A stretch of 9,714 nt of DNA from Anaerolineales bacterium (GTDB taxonomy: Bacteria; Chloroflexota; Anaerolineae; Anaerolineales; Villigracilaceae), in contig JAOZOM010000060.1 in NCBI GenBank assembly GCA_029933275.1, positions 1 through 9,714 of the forward strand. The letters are read 5' to 3'. Below, in pieces: positions 1 to 4,825 of the stretch. Position 1 is the stretch's first letter, and the number at the start of each line of letters is the position of its first letter. The notes beneath the pieces are model-generated. The model worked only from the letters and a program-made list of their open reading frames with translations, ran no database searches and was not told the DNA's origin. Made by a program: the position numbers and the translations under genes.

Positions 1-226
1 CTGTGTCTGTATCAAATTCCTCGGTATAGAATTGTTGTGCAACAGGCTCCGTTGGAAGCGGAGTGGGCGAGGCTACCTCCTCTACAGGAACGACAACAGC
101 AGTAGGCTCAATAGGTGTGGTAGGTTCTGGTTCTGGTGTTTCTGGATCTGATGAGCTACAAGCTGAACTTGCAATAAGGGTAAGTATTACTAAAAGCAAA
201 GCGTTTTTTATTAGTTTGGATTTCAT
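1..226 (-). CDS. Lipoprotein, N-terminal part only (paralog of the next gene)
   Basis: This is the 5' part of a minus-strand gene that runs off the left edge; 75 codons are visible. Translation starts at the ATG at 226-224, 6 bases after a strong GGAGGAG ribosome site (233-239). The protein begins MKSKLIKNALLLVILTLI, a signal peptide with two or more basic residues and a hydrophobic core, ending at a probable lipidated Cys23 (context ASSAC; the serine-rich box is not a textbook LxGC lipobox). A Pro/Glu/Thr/Val-rich linker of about 40 residues follows, then QQFYTEEFDTDT. That end matches the start of the folded domain in the neighbouring lipoprotein (RFFTEEFGDDF), and the Cys is residue 23 in both, so the two are tandem paralogs. 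The protein probably sits on the outer face of the cell membrane. Its function cannot be told because the folded domain lies outside the window. Confidence 0.8.
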   Translation of the reverse strand, partial: MKSKLIKNALLLVILTLIASSACSSSDPETPEPEPTTPIEPTAVVVPVEEVASPTPLPTEPVAQQFYTEEFDTDT

Positions 227-266
227 TTTATTCTCCTCCGATTTAATATAATTAGGCAATAACAGC

Positions 267-295
267 AGTATAACAAAGTGTTTTTCAAAAAACAA
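267..295 (-). promoter_or_regulatory. Promoter of the left lipoprotein gene
   Basis: On the minus strand there is a -35-like TTGTTT (295-290), a 17-base spacer and a -10 TATACT (272-267). The spacer ends in TGT, which gives an extended -10. The predicted start is near position 260, leaving a leader of about 34 bases. The whole element, CTATTG then 20 bases then TATACTG, lines up without gaps with the promoter of the neighbouring paralog, which supports it as real and as part of the duplicated unit. Confidence 0.65.
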
Positions 296-344
296 TAGAA
301 AAAACAAGATTGAACAGGAAAATATAAATCCCCCTTATATAATG

Positions 345-375
345 AACCCCGAAAGGTTAAGTACCTTTCGGGGTT
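345..375 (-). terminator. Hairpin after the lipoprotein gene, probable terminator
   Basis: A perfect 13-bp inverted repeat (345-357 and 363-375, AACCCCGAAAGGT and its complement) encloses a 5-base loop. It lies 19 bases beyond the stop codon of the minus-strand lipoprotein gene. The base composition and position fit an intrinsic terminator, but the minus strand continues with an A/T mixture rather than a clean T run. The plus strand has the more T-rich tail (GGTATTTATTTT). It may act mainly as an mRNA 3'-end stabiliser. Confidence 0.55.
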
Positions 376-394
376 GGTATTTATTTTGCTCGGT

Positions 395-1174
395 TTAGGG
401 TTCCATAATCTTGAACCACTCAAATTCTACATTGACGGGAAGTATGTCAAAAGAAGAAACGGAAACACCTACCATGCCCTCTTTAAACACATATTTATTC
501 TCCTCAAAAGATTTAATCTCTTTTCCATTGACATAAAGAGTAAGTGTTTTCCCATCACAAGTAACCGCATATAAATTTGTTTCTTTACCTGTTTTGAGAT
601 TTTTAACTCCACCGGTTACAAGCTCATTATATCCCGTATCACCAGCTATATCATACGCATAAAAATTATAGTAACCACCGCTTGTAATGTTAAATTCATA
701 CCAACCTTCATCGAGGTCCAAGCGACAAATTAGACTTACATTATTCGTGTTGGCACCGCGATTATTTACTTCGGTTTCTAAGTGAACATCATCGTATACT
801 TGATCTTCATAGTATGTATAAACATAATTATTTTCATCTTGAATATCAAAGACCAAACGGTCATTCTCTGGGTAAACATCAAATCCACTATCATCGTCAG
901 CGAAATAAATATAGGGCCAACCAGCAAAATCATCACCAAATTCTTCAGTAAAGAATCGTTGGGGTGTAGGCGTGGGCGGCGGTGTTGTTGGTTCAGGGAT
1001 CGCGGTAGCCGTAGGCTCAGGAACATCTGTCGGCGGTACGACAGTCGGTTCTTCTGTTGGAGCGGCAGGTTCTGCGGCGGGAGCTTCATCAGGAGCGGCG
1101 GCACTACACGCCAAGCCGACAATCAAGATAAAGCCGATTAAAAGTAAAAAGGGTTTTGCTAATTTCGAGTTCAT
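395..1174 (-). CDS. Lipoprotein with a C-terminal lectin-like (LamG/concanavalin-type) domain, putative
   Basis: This is a 259-residue protein. The ATG at 1174 is chosen because GGAGGAG (1181-1187) lies 6 bases upstream; an in-frame TTG 15 bases earlier overlaps that site and is unlikely. Residues 1-22 are a lipoprotein signal peptide (MNSKLAKPF, then a hydrophobic core) ending at Cys23 (context VGLAC). Residues about 24-75 are a Pro/Ala/Thr/Glu linker. Residues about 77-259 form a folded domain beginning FFTEEFGDDFAGW. It contains features such as LVFDIQDENNYVYTYY, CRLDLDEGWYEFNI, TCDGKTLTLYVNGKEI and VGVSVSSFD. The pattern of F-x-D-x-F..GW, regular beta strands, and L-x-L-Y-V-N-G near the end is typical of concanavalin/LamG-like jelly rolls (including the DUF1080 type), which often bind sugars. 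That assignment is by pattern only. The gene is probably single, with its own promoter and a downstream hairpin, and is a paralog of the gene to its left. Confidence 0.85.
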   Translation of the reverse strand: MNSKLAKPFLLLIGFILIVGLACSAAAPDEAPAAEPAAPTEEPTVVPPTDVPEPTATAIPEPTTPPPTPTPQRFFTEEFGDDFAGWPYIYFADDDSGFDVYPENDRLVFDIQDENNYVYTYYEDQVYDDVHLETEVNNRGANTNNVSLICRLDLDEGWYEFNITSGGYYNFYAYDIAGDTGYNELVTGGVKNLKTGKETNLYAVTCDGKTLTLYVNGKEIKSFEENKYVFKEGMVGVSVSSFDILPVNVEFEWFKIMEP

Positions 1175-1215
1175 TTCATTCTCCTCCAAAACGAATAAAG
1201 TTGGTTAATGAAAAC

Positions 1216-1244
1216 AGTATAGCAAAAAGGTTTTCATCTGACAA
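1216..1244 (-). promoter_or_regulatory. Promoter of the lectin-like lipoprotein gene
   Basis: On the minus strand -35 TTGTCA (1244-1239), a 17-base spacer and -10 TATACT (1221-1216) form a near-consensus sigma-70-type promoter. TGC before the -10 adds an extended element. The predicted start is near 1209, giving a leader of roughly 35 bases that carries the GGAGGAG site. Confidence 0.75.
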
Positions 1245-1270
1245 TAGGAATAAAGAACTTGTCTACACAC

Positions 1271-1303
1271 AAAAAAACGCCACTCAAGAGAGCGGCGTTT
1301 TTT
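1271..1303 (-). terminator. Intrinsic terminator of ssrA
   Basis: Just past the tmRNA 3' end, the minus strand reads AACGCCGCTC (1299-1290), a 4-base loop and GAGTGGCGTT (1285-1276), followed by a T run down to 1271. The stem has 10 pairs including one G-U on the minus strand. On the plus strand that position would be an A-C mismatch, so the hairpin is tuned for minus-strand transcripts. A tract and T tract flank the stem and can extend it. Confidence 0.9.
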
Positions 1304-1304
1304 G

Positions 1305-1697
1305 TGGAGATGGCGGGAATCGAACCCGCGTCCGAAAGACTCGAACCTCGAATATCTACGAGCGTAGTCGATTGATGAACGTCACCGGATGCTTCTCAAT
1401 CGGCAGGAAAATCATCCAGTCAGCCACTAGGACCCGAAAGCCCTCTTTCACACATTTAGTAGCCTCTTGTGCGGCACTCCGCTTTTGCGTCGCCCGAACC
1501 TATGACCCAACGGAGAAGGGTAAAGGGGGACGGGTCTCTTTTGAGACCGACCACTATGATCATCGCTTAAGCAGCGAGGGGCATAGCAGCGTAAGGTGTG
1601 CGTTTGGCACTTGTTTTTTGCGCTGATTTTACGAGAAACGGCGCACTCTCGGCTCGCAATTCGGGATCAGCCTCCTCCGTCGAAGCCTGTCATCCCC
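1305..1697 (-). ncRNA. ssrA: Transfer-messenger RNA (tmRNA, SsrA)
   Basis: This RNA of about 393 bases rescues stalled ribosomes by adding a degradation tag. The 5' end reads GGGGATGACAGGCTTCGACG, with the GGCUUCGACGG signature of tmRNA D-arms. The 3' end carries a T-arm (GCGGG-TTCGATT-CCCGC) and CATCTCC. The ends pair as a 7-bp acceptor stem (GGGGAUG with CAUCUCC, one G-U), with A as the discriminator base at 1305. The next bases are CAA rather than CCA, so the CCA tail is not encoded and must be added. An internal tag frame ending in LAA plus stop is present. A terminator follows directly and a TATAAT promoter precedes. The mature 5' end is inferred from the acceptor stem. This is a one-piece, non-permuted tmRNA. 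Confidence 0.95.
1567..1623 (-). other. ssrA: tmRNA tag-peptide reading frame
   Basis: Inside ssrA, the only frame ending in the conserved LAA-stop reads GCG CAA AAA ACA ... CTC GCT GCT TAA, giving AQKTSAKRTPYAAMPLAA (18 residues). The TAA is at 1569-1567. The C-terminal LAA is the usual protease recognition end. The resume codon is inferred as the GCG at 1623-1621. The following GCA, where a typical resume codon would be expected, is in another frame and does not lead to an LAA end. The peptide is basic (three Lys/Arg) compared with the acidic enterobacterial tag. Confidence 0.7.
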
Positions 1698-1707
1698 ATA
1701 CTTCCTC

Positions 1708-1735
1708 ATTATAGCATGAAGCATATTTTCTGCAA
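1708..1735 (-). promoter_or_regulatory. Promoter of ssrA
   Basis: On the minus strand a perfect -10 TATAAT (1713-1708) is preceded by TGC (extended -10). A weak -35 TTGCAG (1735-1730) lies 16 bases further upstream. The predicted start is at about 1701, only a few bases before the mature tmRNA 5' end at 1697. Confidence 0.75.
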
Positions 1736-1743
1736 AATTTATT

Positions 1744-1826
1744 CTGTCCCCATCCCCAACCCTTCCCCGACAAGCGGGGAAGGGAGCTTTCCCTCTCCCA
1801 AGATGGGAGGGGACAGGGTGATGGAT
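1744..1826. repeat. GC-rich double-hairpin intergenic repeat (REP/MITE-like)
   Basis: Two adjacent hairpins lie between nadD and ssrA. The first is a perfect 10-bp stem, 1760-1769 with 1775-1784 (CCCTTCCCCG), with a 5-base loop. The second pairs 1791-1800 with 1804-1812 (CTCTCCCA with TGGGAGGG). Their flanks, CCATCCCCAACCC on the left and GGGTGATGG on the right, are imperfect inverted copies. The C-rich arm/G-rich arm style resembles dispersed non-coding palindromic repeats seen between genes in many bacterial genomes. It lies 9 bases beyond the nadD stop and could also end the nadD transcript. Only one copy is in the window, so the repeat status is inferred. Confidence 0.55.
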
Positions 1827-1834
1827 AGAAAATC

Positions 1835-2455
1835 CTAAATCGGCTGCCTAAAATCATAGAGCTTATTTTCTTGGATATAGTGATAAACAGCATCCGGCAG
1901 ATAATAGCGAATCGGCAATCCCGCCGCGGCGCGCCTTCTGATTTCACGCGAGGCAATTTCGAGCAGAGGCGCATCTACATAGCGCAGTTTTGCGCGAAGA
2001 CTGGGAAGCACCTGATCAAGTTTACTCAGATCAATTAAATCGCCGGGACGCCGCATCACGCCAATTTCGTGACAAGCAAAGATAATATCTTCGGGACGAT
2101 GCCACGAGGGAAGATTACGCAACGAATCCCCGCCCATTAAATAAACAAGGTTTGCGCTAGGGTTCTCCTTCTGAATAGTATGGAGCGTGTCAATCGTATA
2201 ATGCGGTCCTTCTCGCTCTATTTCGACTTTTGAGAGTTCAAAAAATGGATTATCATCTATTGCCAAGTGAACCATTTCTAAACGATTTTCAAGAGCCGTA
2301 ATTTTGCGATTCAATTTATGGGGAGGAGTGGGCGTTAACACCCAAAGCAGACGGTCAAGTTTGAGCTGAGCGCGAATTTCGCAAGCCAAAATCAGATGCC
2401 CAAGGTGAGGCGGGTCGAATGTCCCGCCGAAGATGCCGATTCGTCCTTTTTTCAT
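1835..2455 (-). CDS. nadD: Nicotinate-nucleotide adenylyltransferase
   Basis: NadD joins nicotinate mononucleotide and ATP to give deamido-NAD and pyrophosphate in cytoplasmic NAD synthesis. The protein has 206 residues, normal for the family. The N-terminal nucleotidyltransferase signature is FGGTFDPPHLGH (residues 9-20, His17 and His20 in the HxGH motif). TPTPPHK (41-47), ENRLEMVHLAI (56-66), a GGDSL..L..W stretch (108-118) and the C-terminal IASREIRRRAAAGLPIRYYL (167-186, matching the family's SSTxIR motif) are all present. The start is the ATG at 2455, which puts MKKGRIGIFGGTFDPPH at the N terminus as in homologs; an in-frame codon 90 bases upstream adds a spurious tail. There is no Shine-Dalgarno sequence: a TATACT hexamer ends 6 bases before the ATG, so the mRNA may be leaderless. 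It is divergent from the alcohol dehydrogenase gene. Confidence 0.95.
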   Translation of the reverse strand: MKKGRIGIFGGTFDPPHLGHLILACEIRAQLKLDRLLWVLTPTPPHKLNRKITALENRLEMVHLAIDDNPFFELSKVEIEREGPHYTIDTLHTIQKENPSANLVYLMGGDSLRNLPSWHRPEDIIFACHEIGVMRRPGDLIDLSKLDQVLPSLRAKLRYVDAPLLEIASREIRRRAAAGLPIRYYLPDAVYHYIQENKLYDFRQPI

Positions 2456-2461
2456 GGGCGT

Positions 2462-2491
2462 AGTATATCTTAAACACAATAGAAGAGGCAA
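2462..2491 (-). promoter_or_regulatory. Probable leaderless promoter of nadD
   Basis: On the minus strand -35-like TTGCCT (2491-2486), an 18-base spacer and -10 TATACT (2467-2462) are followed by only 6 bases before the nadD ATG (2455). Transcription would start at or next to the A of the start codon, and no ribosome site is present. Confidence 0.6.
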
Positions 2492-2499
2492 AAAAGTTG

Positions 2500-2505
2500 T
2501 ACAAT
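2500..2505 (+). promoter_or_regulatory. Probable -10 element of the alcohol dehydrogenase gene
   Basis: TACAAT lies exactly 6 bases before the ATG at 2512. There is no purine-rich ribosome site between (AAAGCC only) and no good -35 at 16-18 bases upstream. The spacing matches that of nadD on the other strand and suggests a leaderless transcript. Confidence 0.5.
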
Positions 2506-2511
2506 AAAGCC

Positions 2512-3507
2512 ATGAAAGCATATCAACTCTTTTCCCAAAATCCAATTGAAACGGAACCTTTGCGCGCTACCGAAATTCCTATCCCAGAGCCAAAAAGGGG
2601 ACAAGTGCGCGTTAAGGTGAGCGTTTGCGGCGTTTGCCACACCGATTTGCATACAGTCGAAGGCGATATCCATCCCCCGCACTTCCCCATCACACCCGGA
2701 CATCAAGTGGTGGGCGTAGTCGAAAAAGTCGAGGGCGAAAGCAAAGTAAAAATCGGACAACGCGTTGGTATCCCCTGGCTTCATACTGCATGCGGAAAAT
2801 GCAAATACTGCCTGCGCGGACAGGAGAATCTCTGTCCGCACGCGAAATTTACAGGATTCCATGTAAACGGCGGATTTGCCGAATATATGCTGGCGGATGC
2901 GCGTTATCTGCTCCCCATCCCCGAGGGGATTTCAGATGAGCAAGCCGCCCCTCTGCTTTGCGCGGGGATAGTCGGCTATCGCGCCTTGAAACGCGCCGAG
3001 ATTGAGCCGGGAGAACGCATCGGGTTATTTGGTTTTGGAGCAAGTGCACATTTGATGATTCAAGTTTTGCGTTATTGGGGATGCGAAGTCGCGGTCTACA
3101 CCCGCTCGGCGGGACATCAGCAACATGCTCGGGACCTCGGCGCAGTTTGGGCAGGGCAAGCAGGCGAAAATTCAGGAACGTTACTCGATAAAGCGGTCGT
3201 TTTCGCTCCCGCCGGAGAGGTCGCCATCCGCGCTTTAGAGGCAATCCGCCCGGGGGGAATCGTCTCCATAAACGCCATCCACATGAGCGATATTCCCTCT
3301 TTTCCTTACGCAACCTTATGGGGAGAACGTGAATTGCGCTCGGTGGCAAACGCCACTTATCAGGACGGCGTTGATTTTTTGGCATTGGCAGAAGAGGCGG
3401 GGCTATATTCGACTGTAGAAAATTACGCCATCGATGAGGTAAACCGCGCCCTCAAAGACATGAAAGAGAGCAAATTTAACGGCGAGGCTGTTTTGCGGGT
3501 AAGATAA
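2512..3507 (+). CDS. Zinc-dependent alcohol dehydrogenase family protein (MDR superfamily)
   Basis: This is a 331-residue medium-chain dehydrogenase/reductase, expected to interconvert alcohols and aldehydes with NAD(P) and zinc in the cytoplasm. Catalytic zinc ligands are Cys42 (GVCHTDLH), His64 (TPGHQ, followed by VVG) and probably Cys150 (LLCAG). The structural zinc site is Cys94, Cys97, Cys100 and Cys108 (CGKCKYCLRGQENLC). The Rossmann turn is GFGASAH (174-180) instead of the more usual GxGxxG. That, with PWLHTACGKC and the short length, fits the AdhA-like bacterial subfamily rather than long-chain yeast-type ADH. The ATG at 2512 (MKAYQLF) is chosen because homologs start this way; a TTG 15 bases earlier falls over the -10 element. 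The real substrate is unknown. The gene stands alone and is divergent from nadD. Confidence 0.9.
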   Translation: MKAYQLFSQNPIETEPLRATEIPIPEPKRGQVRVKVSVCGVCHTDLHTVEGDIHPPHFPITPGHQVVGVVEKVEGESKVKIGQRVGIPWLHTACGKCKYCLRGQENLCPHAKFTGFHVNGGFAEYMLADARYLLPIPEGISDEQAAPLLCAGIVGYRALKRAEIEPGERIGLFGFGASAHLMIQVLRYWGCEVAVYTRSAGHQQHARDLGAVWAGQAGENSGTLLDKAVVFAPAGEVAIRALEAIRPGGIVSINAIHMSDIPSFPYATLWGERELRSVANATYQDGVDFLALAEEAGLYSTVENYAIDEVNRALKDMKESKFNGEAVLRVR

Positions 3508-3522
3508 TTAATTGTAATTTCC

Positions 3523-3558
3523 ATCACAAGCATTTGTGATATTATTTACTTATATACT
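3523..3558 (+). promoter_or_regulatory. Palindromic operator-like site and putative promoter upstream of focA
   Basis: ATCACAA-GCAT-TTGTGAT (3523-3540) is a perfect 7+7 palindrome between the alcohol dehydrogenase stop and focA. A TATACT (3553-3558) lies 12 bases downstream, so the palindrome covers the place where a -35 would be. This is the layout of a repressor or activator site at a promoter. The half-sites TCACA/TGTGA are in the opposite order to the enteric CRP site. It could alternatively form a short hairpin at the end of the upstream transcript, though no T run follows. Confidence 0.4.
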
Positions 3559-3584
3559 TTCAGCACATAACATAAACTCATATT

Positions 3585-3601
3585 GTCAGATAAATTCTGA
3601 C
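3585..3601 (+). other. Small stem-loop just before the focA ribosome site
   Basis: GTCAGA (3585-3590) and TCTGAC (3596-3601) pair around a 5-base loop. The hairpin ends four bases before the AAGGAG ribosome site (3605-3610). It may influence translation of focA, but a 6-bp AT/GC-mixed stem can arise by chance. Confidence 0.3.
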
Positions 3602-3618
3602 CAAAAGGAGAGTGTTTT

Positions 3619-4464
3619 ATGACCGAACTTCGCATTGACGCTTTGCTCCCCGCCGAAATGGCGCGGCGTGCCGAATATATCGGGGAGCGAAAATCTGAAG
3701 CTTCCACACTGCAAACGTTTGCTCTGGCTCTGATGGCGGGTGCGTTTATCGCATTTGGCGCAATTTTTGCGACCACAGTCGCCACGGGTGCATCTGGCGT
3801 TTTGACCTACGGCGTGACCAAATTATTGGTTGGATTAGCCTTCTGTTTGGGACTGATTCTCGTCATCGTTGGCGGAGCCGAACTTTTTACGGGGAATAAT
3901 TTAATTGTGATGGCGTGGGCGAGCGGAAAAGTTAGCACCAAAGCCTTGCTACGCAACTGGGGTATCGTCTACTTGGGGAATTTTGTTGGATCGCTCGCTA
4001 CCGTAGGCTTGCTTTTTGCAAGTAAACAATATCTCAGTGCCAACGGCGATATCGGGCTAACCGCCCTGAAAATCGCCAATGCCAAAGTAGGCTTTGGGTT
4101 TTGGCAAGCCCTCTCTTTGGGCATTCTTTGTAATATCCTCGTTTGTCTCGCCGTTTGGCTCACTTTTAGCGCACACAGCACGATAGATAAAATCGCCGCG
4201 ATCATCTTCCCTATCACCGCCTTCGTCGCGGCGGGATTTGAACATAGCATCGCGAATATGTACTTTATCCCGATTGGTTTGGTAATCAAAGATTTTGATC
4301 CCGCCTTTGCCGCCAGCACCGGTTTAGATTTATCGGGGCTAACTTGGGGAGCGTTCTTCATCAACAACCTGCTCCCCGTCACCATCGGGAATATTCTCGG
4401 CGGATCGATTTTCGTTGCCGCGATTTATTGGATGATATTTTTGAAACCCGCAAAAAATAAGTGA
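3619..4464 (+). CDS. focA: Formate/nitrite transporter family channel, FocA type
   Basis: This is a 281-residue inner-membrane protein of the FNT family, which forms pentameric channels for formate and related small anions. Six hydrophobic segments are visible. Family motifs are GAFIAFG (41-47), ELFTGNNLIV (88-97), NWGIVYLGNFVGSL (113-126), LGILCNILVCLAVW (167-180), GFEHSIANMYFIPIG (206-220) and NLLPVTIGNILGG (250-262). From memory of Escherichia coli FocA, the pore residues Phe75, Leu79, Leu89, Phe90, Thr91, Val175, Phe202 and the central His209 are all present at the same numbers. This is unusually strong support for FocA rather than NirC or HSC subtypes. The ATG at 3619 has AAGGAG 8 bases upstream. 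Unlike the enteric focA-pfl operon, no pyruvate formate-lyase gene adjoins; a small RAM-domain gene follows 26 bases after the stop. Confidence 0.9.
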   Translation: MTELRIDALLPAEMARRAEYIGERKSEASTLQTFALALMAGAFIAFGAIFATTVATGASGVLTYGVTKLLVGLAFCLGLILVIVGGAELFTGNNLIVMAWASGKVSTKALLRNWGIVYLGNFVGSLATVGLLFASKQYLSANGDIGLTALKIANAKVGFGFWQALSLGILCNILVCLAVWLTFSAHSTIDKIAAIIFPITAFVAAGFEHSIANMYFIPIGLVIKDFDPAFAASTGLDLSGLTWGAFFINNLLPVTIGNILGGSIFVAAIYWMIFLKPAKNK

Positions 4465-4490
4465 ACAATTTCCACAAAAAGGATGAAAAA

Positions 4491-4718
4491 ATGAAAGCAT
4501 ACGTTTTAATCTCAGCTAAAACGGGAGAAGCCACCGCCGTTATTCGCCAAACCACACGCATCAAAGGTGTTCTTGAAGGGCATATCACCCTCGGTCCCTA
4601 CGATGCAGTTGCCGTTATTGAAGCCGAAAGCACCAAAGAAGTCGGACAAATTGTCCACAATGAGATTCAATCAATTCCCGGCGTCTTAGATACACTAACC
4701 TGCCTAGCGGTGGATTAA
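4491..4718 (+). CDS. Stand-alone Lrp/AsnC-type ligand-binding (RAM) domain protein
   Basis: This 75-residue cytoplasmic protein is the effector-binding half of an Lrp/AsnC regulator without the DNA-binding helix-turn-helix. Its pattern MKAYVLISAKTGE..AVI..I.GV.EGHITLGPYDAVAVIEA....EVGQIV.NEIQSIPGVLDTLTCLAV is the beta-alpha-beta-beta-alpha-beta fold of that family. It includes the GPYD turn and the closing 'IPGVLDTLTCLAV' strand. Such proteins assemble into dimers and larger rings that bind amino acids or other small molecules between subunits. The ATG at 4491 is preceded by AAAAAGGA; an upstream in-frame GTG (4461) overlaps the focA stop and is less likely. The 26-base gap to focA suggests one operon. 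The ligand is unknown; regulation of or coupling to FocA is a guess from context. Confidence 0.85.
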   Translation: MKAYVLISAKTGEATAVIRQTTRIKGVLEGHITLGPYDAVAVIEAESTKEVGQIVHNEIQSIPGVLDTLTCLAVD

Positions 4719-4761
4719 GAGAAAAGAAAGATTTTTAAATTTTCCCTACCATCCTGTGATG

Positions 4762-4767
4762 TATAAT
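4762..4767 (+). promoter_or_regulatory. -10 element of folD
   Basis: A perfect TATAAT lies 58 bases before the folD ATG, preceded by GATG. No convincing -35 hexamer is seen at 16-18 bases. The transcript would begin near 4774, at a small hairpin, and carries a GAGGAGAG ribosome site at about 4815-4822. Confidence 0.55.
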
Positions 4768-4790
4768 AAAAAAACGCAACCAATGTTGCG
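4768..4790 (-). terminator. Hairpin in the folD leader that reads as a minus-strand terminator
   Basis: CGCAAC (4775-4780) and GTTGCG (4785-4790) form a perfect 6-bp stem with a CAAT/ATTG loop. On the plus strand it is preceded by seven A residues (4768-4774), so on the minus strand the stem is followed directly by TTTTTTT, the form of an intrinsic terminator. No minus-strand gene ends here, so it would stop antisense transcription from folD, or act as a 5' mRNA hairpin for folD itself. Confidence 0.45.
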
Positions 4791-4825
4791 CCTATCTTTG
4801 TATCCAATCTAGCCGAGGAGAGAAT

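Noticed and set aside
960..1080. A tandem DNA repeat in the lipoprotein linker region
   Set aside because: The repetitive look comes from Pro/Thr/Ala/Glu codons in the linker. The units are irregular and the same low-complexity style occurs in the other lipoprotein genes.
1305..1345. A tRNA gene suggested by the GCGGG-TTCGATT-CCCGC T-arm
   Set aside because: There is no anticodon arm at tRNA distance. The matching 5' acceptor strand is about 390 bases away with tmRNA signatures, so the T-arm belongs to ssrA.
1156..1626. A 156-codon plus-strand open frame
   Set aside because: It lies almost wholly on the opposite strand of the tmRNA gene, starts inside the lipoprotein signal peptide region and has no ribosome site. 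The tmRNA ends, promoter and terminator explain the sequence better.
2456..2545. A 30-residue N-terminal extension of nadD
   Set aside because: It would run across the divergent promoter region into the dehydrogenase start, and homologs begin at the MKKGRIGIFGG position.
2849..3385. A 178-codon minus-strand open frame inside the alcohol dehydrogenase gene
   Set aside because: It is fully antisense to a conserved enzyme with intact zinc and nucleotide motifs, is very Arg/Pro-rich in the manner of shadow frames, and has no ribosome site.
3969..4385. A 138-codon minus-strand open frame inside focA
   Set aside because: It is antisense to a channel gene with all pore residues intact, and has no recognisable domain or start signal.
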